A stretch of 64,000 nucleotides of DNA from Acidobacteriota bacterium. Its GTDB lineage: Bacteria; Acidobacteriota; Terriglobia; Acidiferrales; UBA7541. Below, in pieces: positions 9,651 through 18,815 of this stretch. Each line of letters opens with the position of its first letter. Position 1 is the first letter of the stretch. The stretch is taken from positions 24,010-88,009 of the forward strand of contig QHYI01000111.1 in the NCBI GenBank assembly GCA_003223245.1, given 5' to 3'. Below the pieces are notes generated by a model. The model saw nothing but the letters and a program-made list of their open reading frames with translations. It searched no databases and had not been told where the DNA came from. A program made the position numbers and the translations under genes.

Positions 9651-11369
9651 ATGTCCGTCCGTCTTGGCGAAATACTGGTTAAAGAAAGCCTAATCACGCA
9701 GGACCAGCTCCAGAAGGCCTTGGAGTTCCAGCGCGCCAATGGGGGCAAACTGGGAAGTTGCCTCACAAGAATGGGTTTCATCACCGACGACGACATCACT
9801 GGGGTGCTGTCCCGGCAGTACGGGGTGCCTTCCATCAATCTGAAGTATTACGAAATTGATCCCAACGTCATCAAGTTGATTCCGCAGGACACCGCCACGC
9901 GTTACCAGGTCATCCCTCTTTCGCGCGTTGGTTCCGTTCTCACCATTGCCATGACGGACCCCACGAACGTGTTCGCCATGGACGACATCAAGTTTATGAC
10001 CGGTTTCAATGTGGAACCGGTGGTGGCTTCCGAGGCGGCCATTGGCGATGCAATTACGCGCTTCTATGGCAGCACGTCCTCCAACACGGAAGAACTCACG
10101 AACTTGATGAAGGACCTGGTGGAAGAAGATCAGGAACTGGAACTGGCGGCGGAAGAATCTGAACTAGACGCCGCGACGCTGGAAAAAGCGGCCGAAGAAG
10201 CTCCCATCATCAAGCTCGTCAACTTGATTTTGACGGATTCCGTGAAGCGCGGCGCCAGCGATATTCACGTCGAGCCCTATGAGACAGAATTGCGCGTGCG
10301 TTTCCGTGTTGACGGACAACTGCAGACGGTCATGTCTCCGCCGCTGCGTCTGAAGGATGCCATAACCAGCCGCATGAAGATTATGGCCAAGCTGGACATC
10401 GCGGAAAAGCGCTTGCCGCAAGACGGCCGCATCATGATCAAGTACAAGGCCGAAGGCAAGAAAAAGGAACTGGACTTCCGCGTGTCCACCGTTCCCACGC
10501 TCTATGGCGAAAAGATTGTTTTGCGGTTGCTGGACAAGGAAAACCTGCGGTTGGACATGACCAAGCTCGGCTTCGAACCAGCATCCCTGGAAAGATTCCA
10601 GCGCAACATCATGAAACCTTACGGCATGGTGTTAGTGACCGGTCCTACGGGCTCGGGGAAAACGAACACGTTGTATTCCTCCGTAGCCACGCTGAACACC
10701 GTCGATACCAACATCATGACTGCGGAAGATCCCGTCGAGTTTCAGCTGGCCGGAATCAACCAGGTGCAGATGAAAGAGCAGATCGGCTTGAACTTTGCCG
10801 CGGCGCTGCGCGCCTTCCTCCGCCAGGACCCGAATATCATTCTCGTCGGCGAGATCCGCGACTTTGAAACGGCGGAAATCGGGGTGAAAGCAGCCCTAAC
10901 CGGCCACTTGGTGCTCTCCACGCTGCATACCAACGACGCACCTTCGACCATCAGCCGTTTGATGAACATGGGCATCGAGCCGTTTCTGGTGGCCACTTCC
11001 GTGAATTTGATTTGTGCGCAGCGTTTGGTGCGCCGCATTTGCGGTAATTGCAAAGAGGAGCTGCAGGTTCCGGAGCAAGCACTGATTGACGCGGGCTTCA
11101 CGCCTGAAGAAGCAAAGACCGCAAAGATTTATCACGGCAAAGGCTGCACCACCTGTGGCAAGCGCGGCTACAAAGGCCGCACCGGGTTGTACGAAGTGAT
11201 GGAAATTAACGATGAGTTGCGCGAGCTCATTCTTGTCGGCGCTTCCGCATTGGAATTGAAGAAGAAGGCGATCGAGCAAGGAATGATCACGCTGCGGCGC
11301 AGCGGTCTGATCAAGGTTTCCCAAGGGCAGACGACCATGGAAGAAGTCCTGCGCGAGACGGTTCTATAG
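9651..11369 (+). CDS. pilB: Type IV pilus extension ATPase PilB
   Basis: PilB is the cytoplasmic hexameric motor that powers pilus assembly. The ATG chosen has AAGGGAG eight bases upstream and starts MSVRLGEILV, the usual PilB/GspE N-terminus; a GTG 27 bases earlier is less likely. The N-terminal T2SSE_N domain spans about 1-140. The ATPase core has Walker A GPTGSGKTNTLY (Asn where Thr is usual), the Asp box and Walker B ILVGEIRDFET, the His box LSTLHTNDAPST, and a zinc-binding tetracysteine module (CGNC and CTTC, followed by GYKGRTGLYE). It heads the pilus gene series with pilT 15 bases downstream. Confidence 0.95.
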   Translation: MSVRLGEILVKESLITQDQLQKALEFQRANGGKLGSCLTRMGFITDDDITGVLSRQYGVPSINLKYYEIDPNVIKLIPQDTATRYQVIPLSRVGSVLTIAMTDPTNVFAMDDIKFMTGFNVEPVVASEAAIGDAITRFYGSTSSNTEELTNLMKDLVEEDQELELAAEESELDAATLEKAAEEAPIIKLVNLILTDSVKRGASDIHVEPYETELRVRFRVDGQLQTVMSPPLRLKDAITSRMKIMAKLDIAEKRLPQDGRIMIKYKAEGKKKELDFRVSTVPTLYGEKIVLRLLDKENLRLDMTKLGFEPASLERFQRNIMKPYGMVLVTGPTGSGKTNTLYSSVATLNTVDTNIMTAEDPVEFQLAGINQVQMKEQIGLNFAAALRAFLRQDPNIILVGEIRDFETAEIGVKAALTGHLVLSTLHTNDAPSTISRLMNMGIEPFLVATSVNLICAQRLVRRICGNCKEELQVPEQALIDAGFTPEEAKTAKIYHGKGCTTCGKRGYKGRTGLYEVMEINDELRELILVGASALELKKKAIEQGMITLRRSGLIKVSQGQTTMEEVLRETVL

Positions 11370-11384
11370 AATTGAGGATAACTA

Positions 11385-12506
11385 ATGGCTGGGATTACGC
11401 TCAGTGAGCTCTTGAAAAAGATGATTGAGATGGGGGGAAGCGACCTCCATATCACCACGAATAGCCCTCCGCGTGTTCGAGTGCATGGAAAACTTCGTCC
11501 GCTGGACATGCCGCCGCTCACTGCTGCAGATACCAAGTCCTTGGCCTACAGCGTACTGACCGATGCCCAGAAGCACCGCTTTGAGGAAAATCTGGAACTG
11601 GACTTTTCCTTTGGTTTGAAAAACCTGGCGCGCTTCCGCGGAAACTGCTTCAATCAGCGCGGCGCGGTCGGCGCGGTGTTCCGCACCATTCCCTGGGATA
11701 TCAAGGGATTCGACGCCCTCGGCCTGCCTGCCGTCGTGAGGGGCCTGTGCGATAAACCTCGTGGACTCGTCCTGGTCACCGGACCAACCGGTTCCGGAAA
11801 GTCCACCACGCTCGCCGCCATGCTGGACAAGATCAACAGCGAGCGCGAAGAACACATGATCACGATCGAAGACCCGATCGAATTCCTGCACAACCACAAG
11901 CGCTGCCTGGTGAACCAGCGCGAGGTCCACGCCGATACGCATTCTTTCGCAAACTCGCTCCGCGCGGCGTTGCGCGAAGACCCAGACGTCGTGCTGATCG
12001 GCGAAATGCGCGACCTGGAAACCATTGAGTCGGCGCTACGCATTGCTGAAACGGGCCACCTGACTTTTGCGACCCTGCACACCAATTCGGCGGCTTCAAC
12101 CATCAACCGCATTATTGACGTTTTTCCCGCCCACCAACAGCCGCAGATTCGCGCGCAGCTTTCTATGGTACTGGAGGGGATTCTCTGTCAGGCACTTTTG
12201 CCTCGTGCCGACGGAGGTGGCCGCGTCATGATAATGGAAATCCTCATACCTACGCCAGCCATCCGCAACCTAGTTCGCGAGGATAAGATCCATCAAATCT
12301 ATTCCGCAATGCAGACCGGCACAGGTCAGACCGGGATGCAGACGTTCAACCAGGGGCTTGCCAATTCATATTTTGCCAAGCTGGTTACGCTGGACATGGC
12401 GCTGTCTCGTTCATCGAATCCCGATGAACTGCAGGACATGATTAATCGGGGTGTGGCAACAACTTCGGGCAACGGTGTGAAAACGCCCTTGACCACCAGA
12501 CGTTAA
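11385..12506 (+). CDS. pilT: Type IV pilus retraction ATPase PilT
   Basis: PilT disassembles pili and drives twitching motility. The 373-residue protein has the usual PilT size and opens with MAGITLSELLKKMIEMGGSDLH. It has Walker A GPTGSGKSTTLA, Walker B VVLIGEMRDLETI, the His box FATLHTNSAAST, the PilT-specific AIRNLVRE motif near residue 292 and GMQTFNQGL. It lacks the zinc tetracysteine module of PilB, as expected. GAGGAT precedes the ATG at a short distance. Its position between pilB and pilC follows the common order. Confidence 0.95.
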   Translation: MAGITLSELLKKMIEMGGSDLHITTNSPPRVRVHGKLRPLDMPPLTAADTKSLAYSVLTDAQKHRFEENLELDFSFGLKNLARFRGNCFNQRGAVGAVFRTIPWDIKGFDALGLPAVVRGLCDKPRGLVLVTGPTGSGKSTTLAAMLDKINSEREEHMITIEDPIEFLHNHKRCLVNQREVHADTHSFANSLRAALREDPDVVLIGEMRDLETIESALRIAETGHLTFATLHTNSAASTINRIIDVFPAHQQPQIRAQLSMVLEGILCQALLPRADGGGRVMIMEILIPTPAIRNLVREDKIHQIYSAMQTGTGQTGMQTFNQGLANSYFAKLVTLDMALSRSSNPDELQDMINRGVATTSGNGVKTPLTTRR

Positions 12507-12558
12507 GAATTGACTGAACAAGCGGACAAAGAGATCGAGGAACCTTAGGAGGCCTTTC

Positions 12559-13770
12559 ATGCCGGATTACAAATATCAAGGAACGAGCCGGAGCGGCTCG
12601 AGCGTTAGCGGTGTGATGACCGCGGCGAACAAAGCGGAACTGGCGAACATCTTGAAGCGTCAGCAGATCACGGCCACAAAAATGACCGAGAAGGGGAAGG
12701 AGTTCAACATCCCCACATTTGGCGGGAGCGTCAACTCCAAGGAGTTGGCTATTTTCACGCGCCAGTTCTCCGTCATGATTGACGCTGGTTTGCCGCTCGT
12801 CCAGTGTCTTGAGATTCTTGCTAGCCAGCAGGAAAACAAGATCTTTCAAAAAGTGTTGACCGGCACGCGCGCCCAAGTGGAAGGTGGCGCTACGCTCTCT
12901 ACCGCCATGCGCAGCTCGCCCAAGGTTTTTGATGCGCTGTACGTGAACATGGTCGAGGCGGGCGAGACGGGCGGTATTCTCGATACCATCCTCCAGCGGC
13001 TTTCGGCCTACATCGAAAAGAACGTCAAGCTGCAGCGAGCGGTGAAATCGGCCATGGTCTACCCGGTCGGCGTCTTGACCGTCGCTGGGAGCGTTATCAC
13101 CTTGTTGCTCTGGAAAGTCGTTCCGATTTTCGCCACGTTGTTTGCAGGCCTCGGCGTGGACCTTCCGCTTCCCACGCGAATCGTCATCGCCATGAGCCAC
13201 TTCATCGGCAGCATTTTCGGCTTCCTTATTCTTGTCGGAATTTGCGCCAGCATTTTCGGGTTGAAAGTATGGTATGGCACGCCTCAGGGCCGCTTTGTTC
13301 TGGATACGATTATTCTCAAGATGCCCGTCTTGGGCATGTTGATGAGAAAAATCGCCGTAGCGCGCTTTACGCGAACGCTGGGAACCTTGATCTCGAGCGG
13401 CGTGCCCATCCTCGAAGGTCTGGATATCACGGCCAGAACCGCTGGAAACGCGGTGGTCGAGAAAGCCCTATTCAAGGTGAGAAAATCGCTCGAAGAAGGC
13501 AGGTCGTTGACCGAGCCCTTGAAGGAATGCGATGTATTCCCGGGCATGGTCACGCAGATGATTGCGGTTGGTGAACAGACCGGCGCGATGGATGCCATGT
13601 TGCAGAAGATCGCTGATTTTTATGAAGAAGAAGTGGATGCGGCAGTGAAAGACTTGCTAACGGCCCTTGAACCCATCATGATTGTATTTCTCGGCTTGGT
13701 GGTCGGCGGCGTGGTCGTTTCCATGTATTTGCCGTTGTTTTCACTTATTGGGAAACTGGCCAACCACTAG
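12559..13770 (+). CDS. pilC: Type IV pilus inner-membrane platform protein PilC
   Basis: PilC/GspF proteins form the inner-membrane platform that couples the ATPases to pilin addition and removal. The 403-residue protein has two T2SSF domains: the first opens with FTRQFSVMIDAGLPLVQCL (about 70) and the second with FTRTLGTLISSGVPILEGL (about 272). Transmembrane segments lie near 170-195, 215-235 and 375-398, and it ends in VVSMYLPLFSLIGKL. AGGAGG lies seven bases before the ATG. Together with pilB and pilT it makes a complete pilus motor set. Confidence 0.95.
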   Translation: MPDYKYQGTSRSGSSVSGVMTAANKAELANILKRQQITATKMTEKGKEFNIPTFGGSVNSKELAIFTRQFSVMIDAGLPLVQCLEILASQQENKIFQKVLTGTRAQVEGGATLSTAMRSSPKVFDALYVNMVEAGETGGILDTILQRLSAYIEKNVKLQRAVKSAMVYPVGVLTVAGSVITLLLWKVVPIFATLFAGLGVDLPLPTRIVIAMSHFIGSIFGFLILVGICASIFGLKVWYGTPQGRFVLDTIILKMPVLGMLMRKIAVARFTRTLGTLISSGVPILEGLDITARTAGNAVVEKALFKVRKSLEEGRSLTEPLKECDVFPGMVTQMIAVGEQTGAMDAMLQKIADFYEEEVDAAVKDLLTALEPIMIVFLGLVVGGVVVSMYLPLFSLIGKLANH

Positions 13771-13889
13771 TCGGGCTGCGCCTGAACGTCGAAAACCTCT
13801 CGAGAGGGTGGGGAAGAACTTTCCGCCCTCAGTTTTTCCCGCCTGGATTCGGGAATGCCCGGATGGTGCGATGAGGGCGCCGGGAAACC

Positions 13890-15503
13890 ATGGACCAGAG
13901 TTTTGCGACGAAAGCATGGCTGGATTGGCTGGCTCGTGTCCGCCTTCTCACCATTACACTCATACTGACCGTCGGGGTGGTGTGGCCGCAGTATGTGCCA
14001 GGTCTGAGCACGAACCGGTTCTTCCTCACGCTGATCATCTTCTGGCTGACCCTGGGAATCCTGCATCTCATTTTGCTTCGTTGGATCCCTCAGGGCAGCT
14101 GGCATGGCGGCGCGCAAGTGGCCACCGACGTGGTGATGGTCACGCTCCTGGTCTACTTGACGGGTTCGCAGGAGAGCTATTTCATTTCGCTCTATCTGCT
14201 GGTGATCATCGTTGGCAGTATCGTCTTTTCGCGCCGCGTGGCGTTTCTTAACGCTGCGATCTGCTTTTCTCTCCTCGCCGCACTGACTCTTCTGGCGTAT
14301 ACCGGGACGGTGCCCCGGACCTCCACAGCGCTGCCATCGATCGAGAGCTTGCGTACCTGGTTGGTCATGAATCTCCTGGGGTTTTTGGCGGTTGCATATC
14401 TGACCAGCTTACTGGTGCACTCGCTTCGAAGTAAGGGAAGGGAACTCGAGGAAAAGCGCGAGGAACTTCTCAGCCTCCAGGATTTCACCCAAGACATCAT
14501 TCACTCCATGCGAGGGGGTTTGATTACCACGGACCTTGGGGGAGTTATTCTGCTCCTCAATCGCACCGGGGAGGACATCCTCGGATATCGATTCGCGGAT
14601 GTGCGCGGAAAGAAGTTGCAGGAACTCAACCCGGATTTTTGGTTGCCCGGACAATACCCTAACGTCGAGAAGCTTTCGCTAAGAAAGGAGATCAACTTTC
14701 ACACGCCGCAGGGTGAGGTACGGTATTTAGGAATCAGTGTTTCTCCACTTCGCTTGGGGACGGAAGAACGAGGCGGGTTTGTATTCAACTTTCAAGATCT
14801 TACGGACTTGCGCAGGCTCGAGCAGGAAGTCGCTACAAAGGAGCGCATGGCTGCGCTCGGGAGGCTTTCCGCAGCCATCGCTCACGAAATCCGGCAACCC
14901 TTAACGGCCATGGCCGGAGCGGTAAAGGAACTGGCCCGCCTGGTGCCGCTCGAAGACGATGAAAAACAATTGGTCCATATTGTCAGCCGGGAGTCCGAAC
15001 GGCTCAACAATATCATCACGGATTTTCTGCACTATTCCCGAGAGAAGACTTACGAGTTTCAGGAAGCCGATGTCCGGGGCCTTCTCGACGAGACGCTGAT
15101 GTTGATGGAGAAAAAGCCCGAGGTTGGCTCAAAGTACCAGATCGTTCGAGCCTTCAACGGTCAAGAATTGCGCGCCCGTGTGGACACGAACAAAATCAAG
15201 CAGGTGTTTTGGAATCTCTGCGATAACGCTCTTCGGGCCATGCCTACTGGTGGCACGCTCACGGTGAAGCTGGAGCCCCACCCCTTCTGGTTGCGCATTG
15301 CCTTTCGCGATACAGGCGTTGGCCTGGATCCCAAACAAAAAGCTAAAATTTTTGAGCCTCTTCAATCCGGGTTTGAAGGGGGTACTGGTTTGGGATTGTC
15401 GATTGTTTATCAAATTGTGCAAGCGCACAGTGGAAAGATTAGCGTGATCTCGGAGAAAGACCGCGGCGCAGAATTCATCGTGGAATTGCCGCGAGTTGCG
15501 TGA
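13890..15503 (+). CDS. pilS: PilS-like sensor histidine kinase
   Basis: This is a membrane histidine kinase of PilS type, which monitors pilin and phosphorylates PilR. About six N-terminal transmembrane segments (residues about 15-175) contain very short loops. A coiled segment ([19 protein letters not shown]) follows, then a PAS domain (about 205-310), HisKA with [15 protein letters not shown], and an ATPase domain with [18 protein letters not shown] and GTGLGLSI. The response regulator gene starts seven bases after its stop. Its place between pilC and pilR/pilA supports the assignment. Confidence 0.88.
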   Translation: MDQSFATKAWLDWLARVRLLTITLILTVGVVWPQYVPGLSTNRFFLTLIIFWLTLGILHLILLRWIPQGSWHGGAQVATDVVMVTLLVYLTGSQESYFISLYLLVIIVGSIVFSRRVAFLNAAICFSLLAALTLLAYTGTVPRTSTALPSIESLRTWLVMNLLGFLAVAYLTSLLVHSLRSKGRELEEKREELLSLQDFTQDIIHSMRGGLITTDLGGVILLLNRTGEDILGYRFADVRGKKLQELNPDFWLPGQYPNVEKLSLRKEINFHTPQGEVRYLGISVSPLRLGTEERGGFVFNFQDLTDLRRLEQEVATKERMAALGRLSAAIAHEIRQPLTAMAGAVKELARLVPLEDDEKQLVHIVSRESERLNNIITDFLHYSREKTYEFQEADVRGLLDETLMLMEKKPEVGSKYQIVRAFNGQELRARVDTNKIKQVFWNLCDNALRAMPTGGTLTVKLEPHPFWLRIAFRDTGVGLDPKQKAKIFEPLQSGFEGGTGLGLSIVYQIVQAHSGKISVISEKDRGAEFIVELPRVA

Positions 15504-15509
15504 GGCATT

Positions 15510-16934
15510 ATGCAAGGGACAAAAACTGCGATTAAAGAAGCGGGGCGGGAATTGCCGCACATTCTCGTCGTGGATGACGAGAAATCAATCTGCGAGTTGC
15601 TGGAGATCACCTTTCGCAAAGAGGGGCACCGCGTAGAAGTTGCGAACAGCGTGGAGGCCGCCAAGCGCAAACTGGAATCCCAGATCTTCGACATCATCAT
15701 TTCCGATATTCGCATGCCGGGTGAGGATGGCGTTGATCTCCTGAAATTCGCGAAGGAAATTGCGCCGGATTCCTTCTTTGTTTTGATGACCGCTCTCCCG
15801 GCCCTGGACACGGCAATTGCTGCGCTTAACTCCGGCGCCGATCGTTACGTCATCAAGGACCACAACCACATTGATCAGTTGCGTCTCGCGGTCCGAGAAG
15901 TCAGCGAAAGTCTGAAATGGAAGAAAGAGGCCGGTTACCTGAGGCGGGAGTTGCGCCGGCTCACTGGGCTCGACAATATCATTGGACAAAGCGCCAAGAT
16001 GCGCGCCATTTTCGATTTGATTCAAACCGTGGCGCCGCAATCGAGCCGCGTACTTATTACCGGGGAGAGCGGTACGGGGAAGGAGTTAGTTGCCCGCGCC
16101 ATTCATGAAAACAGCAGCCGTTCCCAAAACCCCTTCATTACCATTAATTGCGGTGCTTTTCCCGAAACTCTTTTGGAGTCCGAGCTTTTCGGGTACATGA
16201 AAGGCTCTTTTACGGGCGCAAACGAGAATCGGCAAGGCCTGTTCCAGGCGGCTCATGGCGGCACGCTATTTATGGACGAGATTGGGAACATGAGCCTGAC
16301 GATGCAAGTAAAGCTTTACCGCGTTCTTCAAGAAGGCAAGGTCCGGCCCATCGGCAGCACGCAAGAGTCCCACGTGAATGTGCGCATTATCGCCGCGACA
16401 AACAAAGACTTCGAAAAGGAAATCGCCGAGGGCCGCTTTCGTGAAGACCTGTATTACCGCCTTAACGTGATACCGATTCAAGTGCCTGCTTTGCGGGAGC
16501 GTCGCGAGGATATTCCGCTGTTAGCGCGCCACTTCCTCGAGCGCTTCCGCAAAACGATGGAGAAACCCATAGACGGAGTTTCGCCTGAAGCCATGAGCAA
16601 GCTCGAAGCCTACGACTGGCCGGGGAATGTTCGAGAACTGGAAAACACCATGGAGCGCGCCGTGGCCCTGGAAGCAGGCAAGGAGATTTCCGCCCGCGTG
16701 CTGCCCGATAGAATCCTAGGTTATGGGAGCGCTTCATCCGCGGTCCCCGGCGCGAGCCAGGGAATCGCAATACCGGATGAGGGCGTGGATTTTGAAAGGG
16801 TGGTTGCCGCCACCGAACGTCTTTATCTGCAAGCCGCCTTAGAGAAGGCTGGCGGCGTGCGCACCCGCGCCTCCGAGTTTCTCAAAATCACCTACCGCTC
16901 CTTCCGCCACTACGCCAAGAAGCACAGCTTGTAG
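15510..16934 (+). CDS. pilR: PilR-like sigma-54-dependent response regulator
   Basis: PilR activates pilin transcription with sigma-54 RNA polymerase. The receiver domain (about 16-130) has VDDEKS and a probable phospho-acceptor Asp in IIISDIRMPGEDG. The AAA+ domain has GESGTGKE, GSFTGA, LFMDEIGNMS and the RERREDIPLL region. A C-terminal Fis-like helix set (RASEFLKITYRSFRHYAKKH) binds DNA. The three pilin genes downstream each have a GG-N10-GC promoter element, the class this protein should activate. It is transcribed with the PilS-like kinase. Confidence 0.9.
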   Translation: MQGTKTAIKEAGRELPHILVVDDEKSICELLEITFRKEGHRVEVANSVEAAKRKLESQIFDIIISDIRMPGEDGVDLLKFAKEIAPDSFFVLMTALPALDTAIAALNSGADRYVIKDHNHIDQLRLAVREVSESLKWKKEAGYLRRELRRLTGLDNIIGQSAKMRAIFDLIQTVAPQSSRVLITGESGTGKELVARAIHENSSRSQNPFITINCGAFPETLLESELFGYMKGSFTGANENRQGLFQAAHGGTLFMDEIGNMSLTMQVKLYRVLQEGKVRPIGSTQESHVNVRIIAATNKDFEKEIAEGRFREDLYYRLNVIPIQVPALRERREDIPLLARHFLERFRKTMEKPIDGVSPEAMSKLEAYDWPGNVRELENTMERAVALEAGKEISARVLPDRILGYGSASSAVPGASQGIAIPDEGVDFERVVAATERLYLQAALEKAGGVRTRASEFLKITYRSFRHYAKKHSL

Positions 16935-17158
16935 AACGGTGATCGCGGCGCTCAAGATCTTTTTGTGCTTCAAAATCCGAGGTGAAGAGTGTCACCGCGC
17001 CCATTGACGTATTATGGCCTTTTACATGGACAAAAATCGTCGACCAAAAGCGCCTGTCTGGCCCCTAGATTCCCTCGGCTCGTCACCTATTTCAGTAAGT
17101 CTTTTATTTTGTGTATGATATGCCAGTACAAACCCCTTGGGGCAGGCAAGGCGAGATT
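16935..17158. other. Pilin upstream region with possible PilR enhancer sites
   Basis: No gene is seen here. TGTCA at 16990-16994 and TTGACG at 17004-17009 form a spaced pair about 150 bases before the sigma-54 element of the first pilin. A similar pair, TGTCA (17887-17891) and TTGACG (17908-17913), lies about 110 bases before the element of the second pilin. TGTC-type boxes are known in PilR sites of Pseudomonas. That these are enhancers is my inference. Confidence 0.25.
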
Positions 17159-17172
17159 GGCCACCCACATGC
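17159..17172 (+). promoter_or_regulatory. Sigma-54 (-24/-12) promoter element of the first pilin gene
   Basis: The sequence TTGG-CCACCCACAT-GCC has the invariant GG and GC separated by exactly ten bases, as sigma-54 requires. The GC ends 49 bases before the pilin ATG, which predicts a leader of about 35-40 bases. The element of the second pilin has the same GC-to-ATG distance, and a PilR-like activator lies just upstream. Confidence 0.65.
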
Positions 17173-17220
17173 CCTACCGGAGCCAGTGCTTCTGGCACCT
17201 CACATTCCTAAGGAGATAGC

Positions 17221-17748
17221 ATGAAGAAACAAAAGGGATTCTCCCTGATCGAGCTTTTGATCGTCGTGGCGATCATTCTGATCATCGCGGCCATCGCCAT
17301 TCCGAACTTGCTGCGCTCGAAGATCGCAGCGAACGAATCGTCCGCGGTAGGTTCGATTCGTACCATCGGCACTGCGGAAGTGACTTATTCTTCGAGTTGG
17401 GGCACCGGTTATGCTGCAAACCTCGCTAGCCTCGGCGGCGCTGCGACTCCGTGCGTTGCAGCGGCAGCGAATGCGTGCTTAATCGATTCGCTTTTGAGTG
17501 TGGCTCCGTTCACGAAGAGCGGCTATGTGTTCAATGCTGCAGGCACGTATGCCTCGAACGGCGTGAACAATGGCTTTGAGGTGAACGCCACACCATCGGC
17601 CGTGGGTACGACCGGTCAGCGTGCCTTCTGCGATGACCAGACGGGCGTGATCAGGTTCAACGTTAATGGTGGGGCTATCGGCGTGGCCCAGGACTCCTGC
17701 GCTAAGATTGCGACCGTGGCTGGCCAGTCCGGCCCAGTCGGCAACTAA
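17221..17748 (+). CDS. pilA: Type IV pilin, major pilin copy 1
   Basis: This is a prepilin with a short basic leader (MKKQKG) and the class IVa cleavage site G|FSLIELLIVVAIILI, with Glu5 of the mature protein present. The hydrophobic alpha-1 helix is followed by a Ser/Ala/Asn-rich globular domain of about 120 residues with two C-terminal cysteines that could form the D-region disulfide. AAGGAG precedes the ATG. It is identical to the next pilin at 169 of 175 residues. A rho-independent terminator follows, so each pilin is probably its own transcript. Confidence 0.93.
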   Translation: MKKQKGFSLIELLIVVAIILIIAAIAIPNLLRSKIAANESSAVGSIRTIGTAEVTYSSSWGTGYAANLASLGGAATPCVAAAANACLIDSLLSVAPFTKSGYVFNAAGTYASNGVNNGFEVNATPSAVGTTGQRAFCDDQTGVIRFNVNGGAIGVAQDSCAKIATVAGQSGPVGN

Positions 17749-17769
17749 GGGCTGCTTAGCTTTTTGGAG

Positions 17770-17802
17770 AAGGGAGGGAGTTCGCTTCCTCCCTTTTTCT
17801 TT
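17770..17802 (+). terminator. Rho-independent terminator after pilin copy 1
   Basis: AAGGGAGG (17770-17777) pairs perfectly with CCTCCCTT (17788-17795), with a ten-base loop centred on TTCG and followed by TTTTTCTTTT. It starts about 20 bases after the pilin stop. Confidence 0.85.
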
Positions 17803-18019
17803 TGACTTTCTTCAGCCTCCTCCCTTGCTATATACTCGCAACTCTCAGGCCAGTGACTATTTTCGTCTTTTTTTACTGCCACAAAGTGTCATGCTTTGCC
17901 GCCGTTGTTGACGCAAAAGCAGAATACATGGGGCCTAGTGCTTTTAGGAGAGAGCTTATCGGTAAGAAAGTAAAGCGGTTATTCGTCTTGAAATCCCCAT
18001 TAGGCACTTTCCACCCGTT
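17803..18019. other. Spacer between pilin copies 1 and 2
   Basis: This AT-richer stretch has no credible gene. It contains the TGTCA/TTGACG pair (17887-17913) already noted as a possible PilR site. The sequence is not related to the corresponding spacer of copy 1, although the pilin genes themselves are almost identical. Confidence 0.4.
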
Positions 18020-18033
18020 GGAATCCCCCGTGC
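18020..18033 (+). promoter_or_regulatory. Sigma-54 (-24/-12) promoter element of the second pilin gene
   Basis: The sequence TTGG-AATCCCCCGT-GCTT has GG and GC with ten bases between them. The GC ends 49 bases before the ATG, the same spacing as in the first pilin although the surrounding sequences differ. This makes chance less likely. Confidence 0.65.
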
Positions 18034-18081
18034 TTCCTTACTGGCGTGCTCTGGCACATCACAACCTCTCAAGGAGACTTC

Positions 18082-18609
18082 ATGAAGAAGCAAAAGGGTT
18101 TCTCTCTTATCGAGCTCTTGATCGTCGTGGCCATCATTCTGATCATCGCGGCCATCGCCATTCCGAACTTGCTGCGCTCGAAGATCGCAGCCAACGAATC
18201 GTCCGCGGTAGGTTCGGTTCGTACCATCGGCACTGCGGAAGTGACTTATTCTTCGAGTTGGGGCACCGGTTATGCTGCAGACCTCGCTAGCCTCGGCGGC
18301 GCTGCGACTCCGTGCGTTGCAGCGGCAGCGAATGCGTGCTTAATCGATTCGCTTTTGAGTGTGGCTCCGTTCACGAAGAGCGGCTATGTGTTCAACGCTG
18401 CAGGCACGTATGCCTCGAACGGCGTGAACAATGGCTTTGAGGTGAACGCCACACCATCGGCCGTGGGTACGACCGGTCAGCGTGCCTTCTGCGACGACCA
18501 GACGGGCGTGATCAGGTTCAACGTTACTGGTGCGGCTATCGGCGTGGCCCAGGACTCCTGCGCTAAGGTTCCGACCGTGGCTGGCCAGTCCGGCCCAGTT
18601 GGCAACTAA
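18082..18609 (+). CDS. pilA: Type IV pilin, major pilin copy 2
   Basis: The start is the ATG with AAGGAGA just upstream, giving the leader MKKQKG and the site G|FSLIELLIVV with Glu5. Only six residues differ from copy 1: Ile46Val, Asn67Asp, and four near the C-terminus (NGG to TGA, KIA to KVP). The near-identity runs over almost the whole coding sequence but stops in the flanks, which points to a recent duplication or gene conversion. A strong terminator follows. Confidence 0.93.
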   Translation: MKKQKGFSLIELLIVVAIILIIAAIAIPNLLRSKIAANESSAVGSVRTIGTAEVTYSSSWGTGYAADLASLGGAATPCVAAAANACLIDSLLSVAPFTKSGYVFNAAGTYASNGVNNGFEVNATPSAVGTTGQRAFCDDQTGVIRFNVTGAAIGVAQDSCAKVPTVAGQSGPVGN

Positions 18610-18628
18610 CGGTTTGGTCGGTTCTTTC

Positions 18629-18660
18629 AAAGGGGGGAAGCCCGGCTTCCCCCCTTTTTT
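18629..18660 (+). terminator. Rho-independent terminator after pilin copy 2
   Basis: The stem GGGGGGAAGCC pairs with GGCTTCCCCCC around a very short loop and is followed by a run of six or more T. Confidence 0.9.
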
Positions 18661-18768
18661 ATCGACTTGCGTCCCAGAATGGACTACACCTAGCGATCAA
18701 ACGGTCTCCGATTGGCGCCCCAAGTGCTCGCGATTGTAGCAGAACCGGAACGTTGGAAACCGGTAGTT

Positions 18769-18782
18769 GGCATCGTGCGCGC
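18769..18782 (+). promoter_or_regulatory. Sigma-54 (-24/-12) promoter element of the third pilin gene
   Basis: The sequence TTGG-CATCGTGCGC-GCTC has GG and GC ten bases apart, with TTGGCA matching the -24 consensus. The distance to the preferred ATG is 33 bases, shorter than for the other two pilins. A transcript would begin near 18794. Confidence 0.5.
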
Positions 18783-18815
18783 TCTGTCTCTTGTGTATCT
18801 GCGGTGAGGACGCTT

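Noticed and set aside
17195..17210. TGGCACCTCACATTC just before the first pilin as the sigma-54 promoter
   Set aside because: It resembles a -24 box but lacks a correctly spaced GC, and transcription would begin at or after the ribosome site; the element at 17159-17172 fits far better.
17802..18290. Plus-strand ORF of 162 residues between and into the pilins
   Set aside because: It reads through the terminator region and the second pilin in a different frame; the C-terminal part is a shadow of the pilin helix.
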